This document shows positions 17,195-26,481 of a stretch of DNA of 64,000 bases, piece after piece. Within the stretch, counting starts at the first letter, position 1, and each line of letters begins with the position of its first letter. The stretch is from Sulfitobacter sp. THAF37 (GTDB lineage: Bacteria; Pseudomonadota; Alphaproteobacteria; Rhodobacterales; Rhodobacteraceae): positions 1 to 64,000 of the forward strand of contig NZ_CP045376.1 of assembly GCF_009363555.1 (NCBI RefSeq). The letters run 5' to 3'. Position numbers and translations under genes: made by a program. The notes under the pieces are model-generated. The model did not search any database. It saw only the letters and a list, made by a program, of their open reading frames with translations, and was not told the DNA's origin.

Positions 17195-19408
17195 CTATTC
17201 CGGCTGAATACCCTCATGGATCAACGCTTGGCGGCGTGGCAGGACCTGCCAGTCAAAGCGTTCTACCCAAAGACTGGAAATCCCCATGCCGTCAAAGTTG
17301 CCGCGCATACCGGTGCGCGTGCCAATGGATTCAAGAAAGGCGGCAGCGGGTCTGCCGGATGCGCCGGACCGGGTTGCCCCACCGACATCCGGCGCCTGGC
17401 AATTCTCCAATAGCCCGCGCAGATCCAGGCTTTCGGCATTGTCGCGTGCTTCGGTCGTGATGACAAACAGGCGTTCATGCCCGGCTTTCTGGGATATTCC
17501 ATCCCCTTCGGGGCAGTCGGAACAGACCGTCATCGGCTGGCCCAGTTGCGCCTCGACAGCCGTCCCCTCCACCCGGACATAGGCGGTTTCGATGCAGTAC
17601 TGGCTGTCGATGTAAATCCTGTTCACGTCGCGCGCGGGCCCCTGAACCACCCCCTTGGCGACGAAGAACAGCTGGTCACACTGGTTGACCGTTTCGACGC
17701 GAGCCAAATCTTTGACATCGGCGGACATCAAGGCGCGCTGGCATTCCTGTACCAGATCATTCCTGCTGCCAACCGACCGCGGACGGCTCTGCATATTCGT
17801 GTCACGGTGCTTGATCGTGATATCCACGGGATTGCCGAACAGGATCGACCCGCCCGTATTCACGCTCTGCAACATGCGTGCCACCCGTTCAGCAGCAAAG
17901 ATCCGCAGCAAGAGCCCATCCAACGCATCCTCACCCTGTCGCCATGCCAACCCGACAGGGCTATCGCCTGCTGTTACTCTGGGGCCGAACCAAAGCGCCC
18001 CATCAAACACCCCGACAGAGATATCGGGATCGGTTTGCACCAGTTCGATACGGGCTGTCCCACTTCCGTTTACCCGTTCTGTGGCCTCTTCCAGGGCGGT
18101 GCGCAACGGACTGTTGGCCGGAACCGGAACGCCGGTCTGCACCTCCACGGGAACCGCCAGGCGCAGCGTCAGGTCGATGGGCCGGGCAACCACCCGTGCG
18201 AACCGCGCAGTCGCTGGCAGCACATCCAGTTCAGGGCACATCGCCTGCGGATCGGGCACACAGGTCTGCGCAACCGGCGAAATTGACGCAGATCGCGCAG
18301 ACGCGGACACGACTTGGGCAAAACCCGACGTTTCTTGCGGGCCTGCGGTGGCGTCATCTACCAGCCCGAGCACGGTTCCGGGTTGCAGCCCATGCAACAG
18401 ACCGGCGTCGACCTGCCCTTTATCTACCGCGAACTGGCGGATCCCTATGGTTTCCTGACCTCCCAAAACTGTGGCATCAATCAGATTACCCTCCCAAAGT
18501 GGCGTCTGAAGCCGCGCGCCCCCAGGGATATCGCTGCCGTTCATATCACTCATCACTGCCTGAAAAAGCTGGCGATAAGATACCGCGCCGTCCTGGGACA
18601 ACCGCGCCGCCAATCGCGACGTGAACAGGCCATACCACCCATTGTCCGAGGCCGCGTTCGGGTCTATCTGGATTTCCCGCGCAAGTTCAGAGGATTGCGC
18701 TGCATAGAACGCTAGGTATTTTCCGGGCAAATCTTCATCACCCGGCCCTTCCAATGTCGCTGTCTTTGCCGGGTCAAGGGCGGTGGCGGTCGCGTCGACA
18801 CCCAGCGTCGCCGGATCGACATACCGGGTTGCCACATCCTGCGTCGCCGCCCGCAGGCCCGATCCCGAATGACAACTGTCCAGCACGAACCACACATCGG
18901 CGCCCTTTGCCCGCAAGGTAGCCACGGCTGATCCGAGTTCCTCGTCGCGGATCGCATTCGGGATCTCCCGACTGTCCGCGGCGGCGCGTTGTGTATCCGC
19001 AGGCAGGAATACCTCGTCCAGGCCATCACTTTCGTCGCCATCGTCATCTGGCTGTTGCGTCCCATGGCCAGACATATGGACAAAGACGAAATCACCCGGA
19101 CCGGCCTGTGTTGCCAGCCTGGCAAATGCGTCCAGGATCGCGGCCCGCGTGGGACGGGCAGAGCCGTCAATCCCATCGGCCAGAATGATCGTTTTAAACT
19201 TTCCGCGTTTTGCCAGCGTATCGCGCAGGAGGGCAACGTCATTGGCCGGACCACGCAGATCGGCAATGCCTGTACTTTCCTCATAGTCGGAAACACCCAC
19301 AAGCAGGGCGTAGGATGCCGCTGATGCCGACAAGGCCCCGCATGTCAGCGCTGCGGCCAAACCGACCAACACAATCAATCGCACAAACATCAGATCACCG
19401 TTCTTCAT
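17195..19408 (-). CDS. Exported metacaspase (peptidase C14) with cysteine-rich C-terminus
   Basis: Starting at the ATG at 19408 the protein has 737 residues; 19390 is also possible. A signal peptide (FVRLIVLVGLAAALTCGALSASA) precedes the caspase domain at once. In the 737-residue numbering, catalytic His115 lies in HMSGHGTQ and Cys179 in VLDSCHSG. Between them, PDDDGDESDGLDEVFLPAD is the acidic loop typical of calcium-dependent type I metacaspases. From about residue 250 the protein has no sure family, with a resemblance to DUF4384-containing caspase proteins; several Cys pairs (for example VCSDC) fit periplasmic disulfides. It is the first gene of the minus-strand operon and lies back to back with the CHAT gene, 193 bases apart. 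Confidence 0.87.
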   Translation of the reverse strand: MKNGDLMFVRLIVLVGLAAALTCGALSASAASYALLVGVSDYEESTGIADLRGPANDVALLRDTLAKRGKFKTIILADGIDGSARPTRAAILDAFARLATQAGPGDFVFVHMSGHGTQQPDDDGDESDGLDEVFLPADTQRAAADSREIPNAIRDEELGSAVATLRAKGADVWFVLDSCHSGSGLRAATQDVATRYVDPATLGVDATATALDPAKTATLEGPGDEDLPGKYLAFYAAQSSELAREIQIDPNAASDNGWYGLFTSRLAARLSQDGAVSYRQLFQAVMSDMNGSDIPGGARLQTPLWEGNLIDATVLGGQETIGIRQFAVDKGQVDAGLLHGLQPGTVLGLVDDATAGPQETSGFAQVVSASARSASISPVAQTCVPDPQAMCPELDVLPATARFARVVARPIDLTLRLAVPVEVQTGVPVPANSPLRTALEEATERVNGSGTARIELVQTDPDISVGVFDGALWFGPRVTAGDSPVGLAWRQGEDALDGLLLRIFAAERVARMLQSVNTGGSILFGNPVDITIKHRDTNMQSRPRSVGSRNDLVQECQRALMSADVKDLARVETVNQCDQLFFVAKGVVQGPARDVNRIYIDSQYCIETAYVRVEGTAVEAQLGQPMTVCSDCPEGDGISQKAGHERLFVITTEARDNAESLDLRGLLENCQAPDVGGATRSGASGRPAAAFLESIGTRTGMRGNFDGMGISSLWVERFDWQVLPRRQALIHEGIQPE

Positions 19409-19601
19409 TTCGTTCTGGCCCAAACCACATCTGTCATAGCGGTAGCGTGGCCCTATCCAAACCCTGAAAATTCTGCAGCATGCAGGATATCTGCACAACC
19501 GCAGTCCAAGGGCCCGTCAGTCAAAGACGCCGATGGACTTTTGACCCCCTAACTGAAATATTTCGGGCTCTTACCAGAGTAACACAGGGGGCATCACGGT
19601 G
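19409..19601. promoter_or_regulatory. Divergent promoter region between metacaspase and CHAT genes
   Basis: These 193 bases separate two divergent genes, so promoters for both should lie here. TTGACC at 19541-19546 resembles a -35 box for the plus strand, but no well-spaced -10 follows. AGGGGG at about 19586-19591 may serve as the ribosome site of the CHAT gene. No operator palindrome was found. Confidence 0.4.
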
Positions 19602-22600
19602 ATGCATCTCAAGGTTCAGATGTTCCGGTTCGCACGAGTTCTTGTCGTCGTCACGACATTCGGCGCACTGGTGCCCAATGTTGGCTATTCTCAGAATTCT
19701 GCCGCTTCGAGAACCGCCGACACAGACCCTTCAAAGCCCATCCTGGCAGTTGATCGCGCTGACATAGACGCGTTGATCGCCCAAGGGTTGAAGGACGAAG
19801 AGGCAGGCAACCATCTTGCAGCCGCAACCAAGTTCGAGAAGGCGCTGACAGCCTTCAGGGGCCGCTTCGGCGACCGGATGCCAGATGTGTTGCCAATTCT
19901 TGAACACAACAGCCGCGCGCTCTGGCTGGCGGGTGAAGCTGACAGTTCCCTGGCCTACCAATCCGAGGCGCTTCGCCTTGCGCGGACGCATTTCCCGGCG
20001 ACTGATCCAGCCCTGCTGCTGGGGATCGAAAACCTCGCAAGTCATCTGATAACGGCACGTCAGCACGAGAAAGCCGTGCCGCTCCTTAGAGAAGTGAAAG
20101 AGATCAGAAAACAGACCCTGGGCCCGGAACACCGCGATACAATCGAAGCGATTGTGCGGCTCTATTACGCGCTGCGGTACCTTCAACGGCATGAGGCCGC
20201 CCTTGGAGAAGCGGAACTGGCTTTAGAACTGTCCCTGGCCGTCTTGGGTGAGACGACCGTTGCAACCGAAAACCGCCGCATCGAAAACGCCTATACGCTT
20301 GAGCGGCTCGGTCGTATGGACGAGGCCCGGATCCACCTGGAAGCAGCGTTGGCAGCACGGCTCAACGCCGTGGGCCCCAACGACAAGGGCACGATAAATG
20401 TCGCAAGGTATCTTGCGCAGAATCTGACCCGCGCCAACAAGCCCGAGCGCGCCGCAGAGGCTTGGGAAAACGTGCTTGAGTGGTCCAGCGCCGTCTATGG
20501 CACCGACAGCGAACAAACCTTGGAACCCCTCCGGCAGCTGGGCCATCTGTATCGCATTTCGCTCAGGGACCCGGCGGCGGCGCTGGCGTCATACGAGCGC
20601 GGGTTCAAGAACAGCACCAGAATTCACGGACCCGACCATGAGGTCACTCTGGTGTTCATGAGCATGTATTCCCTCGAACTCGGGGACATGGGGCGGACCG
20701 AAGAAGCCTACGAACTGCAGCGGGAACTTGTTCCTCTTTCACAACAGGTTCTGGGCCCCGGGCATCTCGATACGCTCTATCGCGTTGGTGCCCTGGTCCG
20801 CAACTTGCGCACGCTCGGTCGGGGCGAAGAGGCCAGCCAGCTTTTGCTGGAGGGGATGCAGATCGCGGCACAGATACATGGCGACGAGTCCCATGTGGTC
20901 AAGACGAGCCTCGGCACGAGCATTGCCAGCATCGACACGGACGCGCCCAACGCCACCCTGATCAAGACATTGCGCAATGGTGTCGAACGGTACAAGGCCA
21001 GTACCGGGACTTCGGCACCGGCAACACTGAACCTGATGTACACTCTGACAAAGGCCCTTTCGGCAAACGGGCAGGAACTGGAGGCCGTCGAAGTCTGGAG
21101 CGATATCGTCAGCGCCCATCAATTACGGATGTCGCTTACCGCCTCACTGGACGAAACAACGCGGCGCGGTGTGATCAACGACGCGAGGGACATCGGCGTT
21201 GAATTCGCCAACGCGGCTTGGCGCGCGACACCGGAAAACGCCCGGCCCGCGGAAAACTACCTGTACAGGTCCAAATCCCTGACACATACCGAACTAAAGC
21301 GGGAAATGGCGACCGAAGCGTTTCAAGCGGCACAGGTAAGCCAGACGGGTGCAGCCTATGCGTTGGCACGCGCGGGGGCCAGAACCGCCCTGCGGCAGGC
21401 CGGACTGCAGGACATCTATGCCGCTTACGAAGCCAGCCAAAGCGCGGCGATGGACCTCAGCAACGACATATCGCGGCACCTGGGACAGCAGACAGGTCTT
21501 GACCCCTCCGCCGACCCCGAACTCATATCGCTGCAAACCCAACGGCAGGCGGCGATTGACGAGGTCCGGGCCGTCGAAAAGAAGTTGAAAGCCGAATTTC
21601 CCCGATTTTTCGATCTGGTGGTTCAGCAACCGGTTTCAGTGGACGAGTTGCAGGGAAGCACCGAAGCCGACGCGCTGTTGGGCCCAAACGAGGTCTTGTT
21701 GGTTCTGGTCCCCCCCAAGGGCAACCTGCACGGATACGTCTGGGCAGTTACACGGGATGAACTTGCCTGGGCACCAATCAGCCTCAGCGAAGACGCGTTG
21801 CGCACGGATCTGGAGCGGTTGCATGGCTTGCTCGACAGCAATGGGGCAACACAGATCAGGGGGGCGCCTGCTGGCGACCGCGGATCCTTCAACATTGCGG
21901 GCGACGACAGCGCCCCCGATGTTTCCGGCTTTGACCGCAGTTTTGCACATGCGCTTTACACCGAGCTTCTGGGCGATCCTGCCATTCAGGACGTCGCAGC
22001 CGACAAACCGGAATGGATCCTTGCACCACAAGGTATGTTGCTCAGCCTGCCTTTTGCTGCGCTCGTCTCCGAAGAACCCACCGGCGGCAAAATCGGGGAT
22101 GCGGATCCGGCAGCACTGCGCGCCACGTCGTGGCTGGGGACCCGGCGCGCCCTGTCCGTCTTACCTGCAGTGTCGTCCCTTCGGGTGCTGCGTGGTTTCA
22201 GCGCATCTGCCGACAGGCGCGCGGATCGGCCGTTTTTCGGTGTGGGCGATCCCGATTTCAATGGCTCGACCACGGGCGGTGAGCCCGTCGAAATCGCATC
22301 TGCAGAGACGTTCTTCCGCGATGGCGTGGCCGATGCCGCCCACGTTCGACAACTGTCCCGCCTGCCAGGTACCAGAAGCGAAATCAACGCCCTTTCCGCC
22401 ATTTTTGGCGCATCGGCGGATGCAACCTTGCTGGGCTCCGCGGCATCCGAATCCGGTTTGGCCAGGGCGCAGGCGACCGGCGCGCTGTCACGCGCCCGCG
22501 TCGTCGTGTTTGCCACCCATGGCCTGATGGCCGGTGCTTTTGAGGGTCTGGCAGAGCCCGCGCTGGCCCTTACCCCTCCGACCTGCGGCCCTACACCCAT

Positions 22601-23078
22601 TGGCCGTGATCAAAGCGACGGCACCGCATCTTGCAAGGGACCGTCGCAGGAACGCGCCTTGACCAACACCGCCATCCAAGGTGGTTGGATTGATGACGGG
22701 TTGCTGACCTCGTCCGAAGTCTTGCAACTGGATATGGATGCCGATTGGGTGATCCTGTCGGCTTGTGATACCGCCGCCGGGGCCGATCAGACGCCTGACG
22801 CAGAAGGATTGTCAGGTTTGGCGCGGGCCTTCTTCTTTTCAGGTGCGCGGTCGCTGCTTGTCTCGCATTGGCCGGTTCGGGACGATGTGGCATCGCAATT
22901 GACACCAGACGCTGTTGCCCGCGCGCAGCGTGAAGACATATCGACAGCCGAAGCATTGCGGCAGGCCATGACTGCATTGATGATGACGACCGGATCAGAT
23001 GCGGTCGGCCGGTCCTTTGCCCACCCCTCCGCATGGGCACCGTTTCAATTGACTGGTGTCGACGTTCGCAAGCGATAG
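19602..23078 (+). CDS. Exported TPR-CHAT protease
   Basis: A 1158-residue protein with a signal peptide (FRFARVLVVVTTFGALVPNVGYSQ). Residues about 50-480 contain kinesin-light-chain-like TPR repeats of about 42 residues, several with the linker LGPEHRDT or GPxHxxT. A helical section follows, then a CHAT domain (caspase HetF associated with TPRs) from about residue 650 to the end. The catalytic His973 lies in FATHGLMAG and Cys1055 in LSACDTAAG, followed by GLARAFFFSGARSLLVSHWPV, a conserved CHAT region. The ATG at 19602 is chosen over an adjoining GTG. It is divergent from the metacaspase operon. Cytoplasmic TPR-CHAT proteins act in defence systems; an exported one is less familiar. Confidence 0.92.
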   Translation: MHLKVQMFRFARVLVVVTTFGALVPNVGYSQNSAASRTADTDPSKPILAVDRADIDALIAQGLKDEEAGNHLAAATKFEKALTAFRGRFGDRMPDVLPILEHNSRALWLAGEADSSLAYQSEALRLARTHFPATDPALLLGIENLASHLITARQHEKAVPLLREVKEIRKQTLGPEHRDTIEAIVRLYYALRYLQRHEAALGEAELALELSLAVLGETTVATENRRIENAYTLERLGRMDEARIHLEAALAARLNAVGPNDKGTINVARYLAQNLTRANKPERAAEAWENVLEWSSAVYGTDSEQTLEPLRQLGHLYRISLRDPAAALASYERGFKNSTRIHGPDHEVTLVFMSMYSLELGDMGRTEEAYELQRELVPLSQQVLGPGHLDTLYRVGALVRNLRTLGRGEEASQLLLEGMQIAAQIHGDESHVVKTSLGTSIASIDTDAPNATLIKTLRNGVERYKASTGTSAPATLNLMYTLTKALSANGQELEAVEVWSDIVSAHQLRMSLTASLDETTRRGVINDARDIGVEFANAAWRATPENARPAENYLYRSKSLTHTELKREMATEAFQAAQVSQTGAAYALARAGARTALRQAGLQDIYAAYEASQSAAMDLSNDISRHLGQQTGLDPSADPELISLQTQRQAAIDEVRAVEKKLKAEFPRFFDLVVQQPVSVDELQGSTEADALLGPNEVLLVLVPPKGNLHGYVWAVTRDELAWAPISLSEDALRTDLERLHGLLDSNGATQIRGAPAGDRGSFNIAGDDSAPDVSGFDRSFAHALYTELLGDPAIQDVAADKPEWILAPQGMLLSLPFAALVSEEPTGGKIGDADPAALRATSWLGTRRALSVLPAVSSLRVLRGFSASADRRADRPFFGVGDPDFNGSTTGGEPVEIASAETFFRDGVADAAHVRQLSRLPGTRSEINALSAIFGASADATLLGSAASESGLARAQATGALSRARVVVFATHGLMAGAFEGLAEPALALTPPTCGPTPIGRDQSDGTASCKGPSQERALTNTAIQGGWIDDGLLTSSEVLQLDMDADWVILSACDTAAGADQTPDAEGLSGLARAFFFSGARSLLVSHWPVRDDVASQLTPDAVARAQREDISTAEALRQAMTALMMTTGSDAVGRSFAHPSAWAPFQLTGVDVRKR

Positions 23079-23703
23079 CGGGTCGGCACTGCAAATCATT
23101 TGCGCGTCGCGAAGTTGCCACACGAAAGGGAACTATGGCGTTAACCCTCCAAGCCTGTGACCGTCCAGTGCATAGCCGTGGATCATGCCGCCGAAAGCAG
23201 TCGCTGGAAAGCTGACTGTGGCTTTCGCCGTTGTCTTGGTTCACGCGGACCATATGATTTCTAAGTTTAAGAATTGTTTTCGCCATGCCACTTAATTTGG
23301 GCACCGACATTTCCCTACTGGGCTGCTCAGGCCAAACCCTGCTGTCGAAATGTGCACCCCCGGGCGCTGCCAAGTTGTTTGTGGCAGGTGAAGCCGGTAG
23401 AGGTCTGGTATGATGATCCCATCTTCAAACGACGCCGCTATTGCCTCACGGCAAACTCCTATCGTCAAGTAAGGCTGATGCACTTGGCCTCTGGACCGAC
23501 TTTGCCTGCGAGATGAGCGCCTAAGCGGCTTGGATCAGGCTGCACCCGGCCAAATCAAAGTAACTTGGCAACGCCGATCGTGCAGCTAGGGCGGGCCGAA
23601 GAGAAGCGGGGATTACGGACCTCTATCTGGCGGGACTGTATAGCTTCCCGGCGACAAAGTAAGAACTGCGGGGTTGAGCCCATAAAATGTAGGCCGGTAA
23701 ACA
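23079..23703. other. Gene-poor gap holding a repeat copy
   Basis: About 625 bases between the CHAT gene and the IclR gene. I find no convincing gene: short frames on both strands lack ribosome sites and recognisable motifs. It contains one copy of a 56-bp repeat at 23370-23425. The sequence looks like decayed coding DNA. Confidence 0.5.
23370..23425 (+). repeat. 56-bp imperfect repeat, copy 1 (inverted relative to copy 2)
   Basis: Matches the reverse complement of 32143-32198 at 50 of 56 positions with no gaps. One frame of both copies reads a similar peptide (VEVWY-D-IF), so the pair may derive from the same lost gene. It lies 278 bases before the IclR gene, at the left edge of a catabolic module. 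Confidence 0.7.
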
Positions 23704-24486
23704 ATGGATAAGGATAAAGAAAAACAGAAACGGAGCGGCACCCAGAGTGTATTCCGTGCTTTTGACATTCTTGACTCCATTGCACGGTCATCGCCCTCAG
23801 GCGCATCGCTCAAGCACATCTGCGAGACCACAGGGCTGACCAAGCCGACTGTTCACCGGATCCTGGTGACGCTGCAAGAGCGGGGGATCGTCGAAAAGCA
23901 GCCGGACCTGCGGTATTACGTGGGGCGGGAGCTGACCCTTCTTGGTCTTTCGTCGGAACTTCGGCGGTTCCGGGAACTGGCCTCGCCAGCACTCAGTAAA
24001 CTGAGCGACGCCATTGGAGATGCGGTCTTTCTTTCGGTTCGAAGCGGGTTAGACACGGTCTGTGCCGACAGACGCATTGGCTCCTTTCCAATCCAGGTGC
24101 TTTCCATTGAGATCGGATCACGGCGCCCCCTTGGGATCAGCGCGAACAGCGTCGCGATCCTGTCGCGTGTGTCCCGTACCCAGGCCGATGAGGTGCTGGC
24201 CCAGAATGTCGACCGGCTGCGGGCCTATGGCGTGCCGATGCAGACCCTGCACGACCGTATTTCCGAAGCGCGCCGACTTGGCCATACGGTCCTGCCCCGC
24301 GCCATTGCCAAGGGGACCAGCGCCATCGCCGTTCCGATCACCGATGTGCTGGGGCGGCCCGTCGCCGCGATCAGCACCATCTCCATCTCTTCCCGTCAGC
24401 GCGGCGCACGGGTGGCCGAGCTTGTCGAATTGCTTGGAACCGCGGCCGACGAGATCTCGCGCGCGCTGGCTACGACGCGGAGCTGA
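23704..24486 (+). CDS. IclR-family transcriptional regulator
   Basis: A 260-residue DNA-binding protein. The N-terminal winged helix-turn-helix spans about residues 14-75 (SVFRAFDILDSIA, then LTKPTVHRILVTLQERGIV). The C-terminal effector-binding domain covers about 90-255, with VCADRRIGSFPIQVLSIEIG and GTSAIAVPITD. IclR proteins sense small organic acids or aromatic metabolites. It converges on tctA with a 17-base overlap of the two 3' ends and most likely controls the TctABC transporter and the divergent hydratase-aldolase operon. Confidence 0.93.
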   Translation: MDKDKEKQKRSGTQSVFRAFDILDSIARSSPSGASLKHICETTGLTKPTVHRILVTLQERGIVEKQPDLRYYVGRELTLLGLSSELRRFRELASPALSKLSDAIGDAVFLSVRSGLDTVCADRRIGSFPIQVLSIEIGSRRPLGISANSVAILSRVSRTQADEVLAQNVDRLRAYGVPMQTLHDRISEARRLGHTVLPRAIAKGTSAIAVPITDVLGRPVAAISTISISSRQRGARVAELVELLGTAADEISRALATTRS

Positions 24487-25972
24487 GACCGCGCCGCCGC
24501 GCCTTGAGCACCACCGGGACCACCAGCGCCAGTGCGACGAGGCCAAGGCAGATCACCGAGACCGGAGATGACACGAAGGCCCCGAAATCGCCGTTGCTGA
24601 TGAACAGGGTGCGGCGGAAGTTCTCCTCGACCAGCGGGCCGAGGATGTATCCCAGCAGGATCGGTGCGACCGGATACCGGAAAAGCGTCATCACGAACCC
24701 GAGGATGCCGAAGGCCACCGCGACGAAGACGTCGAAGACATTGCTGTTCACGCTGAAGACACCGACGCAGATCAGGAAGATGATCAGCGGGTAAAGGATC
24801 TGGCGCGGGATGTTCAGGATTTTCACCCAGACACCGATCATGGGAAGCGTCAGCAGCACCAGGATCAGGTTGCCGACCGCAAAGCTGGCGACCAGACCCC
24901 AGAACATATCGGGCTGTTCGGTGATCAGGTTGGGGCCGGGCACGATGCCGTGGATGATCATCGCCCCCAACATGAAGGCCATCACCGCATCACCGGGAAT
25001 GCCGATGCAGAGCGTCGGAATGAAGGCCGCCTGGACAGAGGCATTGTTGGCGGCTTCGGGGGCGGCGATGCCCTCGACCGCGCCGGTGCCGAATTTCTCG
25101 GGCGTGCGCGAGACGCGCTTTTCCGTGGCATAGGCGACAAAGGCGGCGATTGCCGGGCCCGTGCCGGGCAGCGCCCCGATCCATGAGCCGATCAGCGACC
25201 CGCGGACGGCGGGCATCACGGACTGGCGCGCCTCGGTCCGGGTGGGCAGCATCTCGCGCAGGCGGAAGCTTTTCTTCGGGGGCTGGGCGGCGGGGGGTGC
25301 GGCCAGGTTTGACAGGACCTCGCCGATCCCGAAAAGGCCCATGGCCATGGCGACCAGGTTGATGCCATCCGTCAGCTCAAGATACCCAAGTGTGAAGCGG
25401 TAGGCGCCAGAGGTGACGTCGGTGCCCACCATGCCGAAGATCAGGCCCAGCACCATCATGGCAAGCCCCTTGACCGACGAGCCGGGCGATGCGGTCGAGG
25501 CCGCGACCAGCCCCAGCAGCATGACGGCGAAGTATTCGGGCGCGCCGAAGGTTAGCGCGAACCGGGCCAGCGGCGCGGCAAAGGCGACCAGCAGGAGGAT
25601 CCCCACCATCCCGCCGAAGTACGAACTGAGCGTGACGATGAAAAGCGCCTGACCGGCCCGGCCCTTGCGCGCCATTGGATTGCCGTCAAGGCAGGTCGCG
25701 GCGGCGGCGGGCGTGCCGGGAATGTTCAGCAGGATAGACGAGGTCGAACTGCCGTACTGCGCCCCGTAGAAGATGCCCGACAGCAGGATCAGCCCGTGCA
25801 CCGGCAACATGTAATAGGTCAACGGCAGGCAGAGCGAGATCGCGGCCAGCGCCCCGATGCCCGGCAGAACGCCGACAAAGGTGCCAAGAACGACTCCGGC
25901 CAGGCAGATCAGAATGGCCTGCCAGGTCAGCGCAATCTGGAAGCCGAGTGCGAGGTCATGCAGTACGCTCAA
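24470..25972 (-). CDS. tctA: Tripartite tricarboxylate transporter large permease TctA
   Basis: A 500-residue integral membrane protein with about twelve hydrophobic segments, the normal size of TctA. The family region GVLPGIGALAAISLCLPLTYYM is near the N-terminus, and SSILLNIPGTPAAAATCLDG lies at about 76-97. A second related PGTGPAIAAFVAYATEKR motif is in the middle. It transports a carboxylate captured by TctC, driven by an ion gradient. Its start overlaps the tctB stop by four bases. Its end overlaps the IclR gene on the other strand. Confidence 0.95.
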   Translation of the reverse strand: MSVLHDLALGFQIALTWQAILICLAGVVLGTFVGVLPGIGALAAISLCLPLTYYMLPVHGLILLSGIFYGAQYGSSTSSILLNIPGTPAAAATCLDGNPMARKGRAGQALFIVTLSSYFGGMVGILLLVAFAAPLARFALTFGAPEYFAVMLLGLVAASTASPGSSVKGLAMMVLGLIFGMVGTDVTSGAYRFTLGYLELTDGINLVAMAMGLFGIGEVLSNLAAPPAAQPPKKSFRLREMLPTRTEARQSVMPAVRGSLIGSWIGALPGTGPAIAAFVAYATEKRVSRTPEKFGTGAVEGIAAPEAANNASVQAAFIPTLCIGIPGDAVMAFMLGAMIIHGIVPGPNLITEQPDMFWGLVASFAVGNLILVLLTLPMIGVWVKILNIPRQILYPLIIFLICVGVFSVNSNVFDVFVAVAFGILGFVMTLFRYPVAPILLGYILGPLVEENFRRTLFISNGDFGAFVSSPVSVICLGLVALALVVPVVLKARRRGLSSAS

Positions 25973-26424
25973 AACCAGTCCCCAATCAGGCTGAAGGTCA
26001 GGCCGAAGCCCAGGATGAAGACAAGATATCCGACCGCTGTCAGGATCAGGCCAAGCAAAACGGCCCTTTTGAAATCAAGCTTGTCTTCGGCGAAGGAGCA
26101 CAGGCCAATCAGCGCGAGGGTCGCGATCAGAAGGCCAGCACCCTCGATCAGAAGCGACCAGACAATGATGCCGGGCAGATAGAAGAAGGCGGGCGTCAGC
26201 CGCCGCGACAGGGGATCCTCGGCGCCTGCTTCCTTCATGGCCAGGGCGGCTAGAATCATCAAAGTGATGCCAAGGCCAAGCGGAAAGGCCCCCGGGCCGA
26301 TATCGTTCAGCTGTCCCAGCCCGTAGCGCCAGCCGTAGATGGCTGCAATCAGACCGATGCCGAAAAGAAAGACGCCGAAAATCAATTCGGCACCGCGTCC
26401 GATGGCAAAATACTTGTGGTTCAT
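25969..26424 (-). CDS. tctB: Tripartite tricarboxylate transporter small permease TctB
   Basis: The ATG at 26424 is preferred because GGGGGAGG lies five bases upstream; the frame is open ten codons further. The 151-residue product has four hydrophobic segments typical of the small TctB subunit: FGVFLFGIGLIAAIYGW, then FPLGLGITLMILAALAM, LPGIIVWSLLIEGAGLLIATLALIG, and a last helix. It partners TctA in the inner membrane. It lies between tctC (57 bases away, with a stem-loop) and tctA (overlapping). Confidence 0.9.
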   Translation of the reverse strand: MNHKYFAIGRGAELIFGVFLFGIGLIAAIYGWRYGLGQLNDIGPGAFPLGLGITLMILAALAMKEAGAEDPLSRRLTPAFFYLPGIIVWSLLIEGAGLLIATLALIGLCSFAEDKLDFKRAVLLGLILTAVGYLVFILGFGLTFSLIGDWF

Positions 26425-26441
26425 GTCGGCCTCCCCCGGTG

Positions 26442-26475
26442 GCAGGGGCGGCACCTCCTCCGGCGCCGCCCCTGC
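26442..26475 (-). terminator. Stem-loop between tctC and tctB
   Basis: Perfect 11-bp stem (GCAGGGGCGGC with GCCGCCCCTGC) and a 12-base loop, placed just after the tctC stop. No T-run follows. Such intergenic hairpins commonly stabilise the binding-protein message or reduce read-through into permease genes. Confidence 0.55.
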
Positions 26476-26481
26476 GCTGTC

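Noticed and set aside
22591..23373. Minus-strand frame across the end of the CHAT gene and the following gap
   Set aside because: Most of it is antisense to the CHAT domain; the rest has no motif or start signal.
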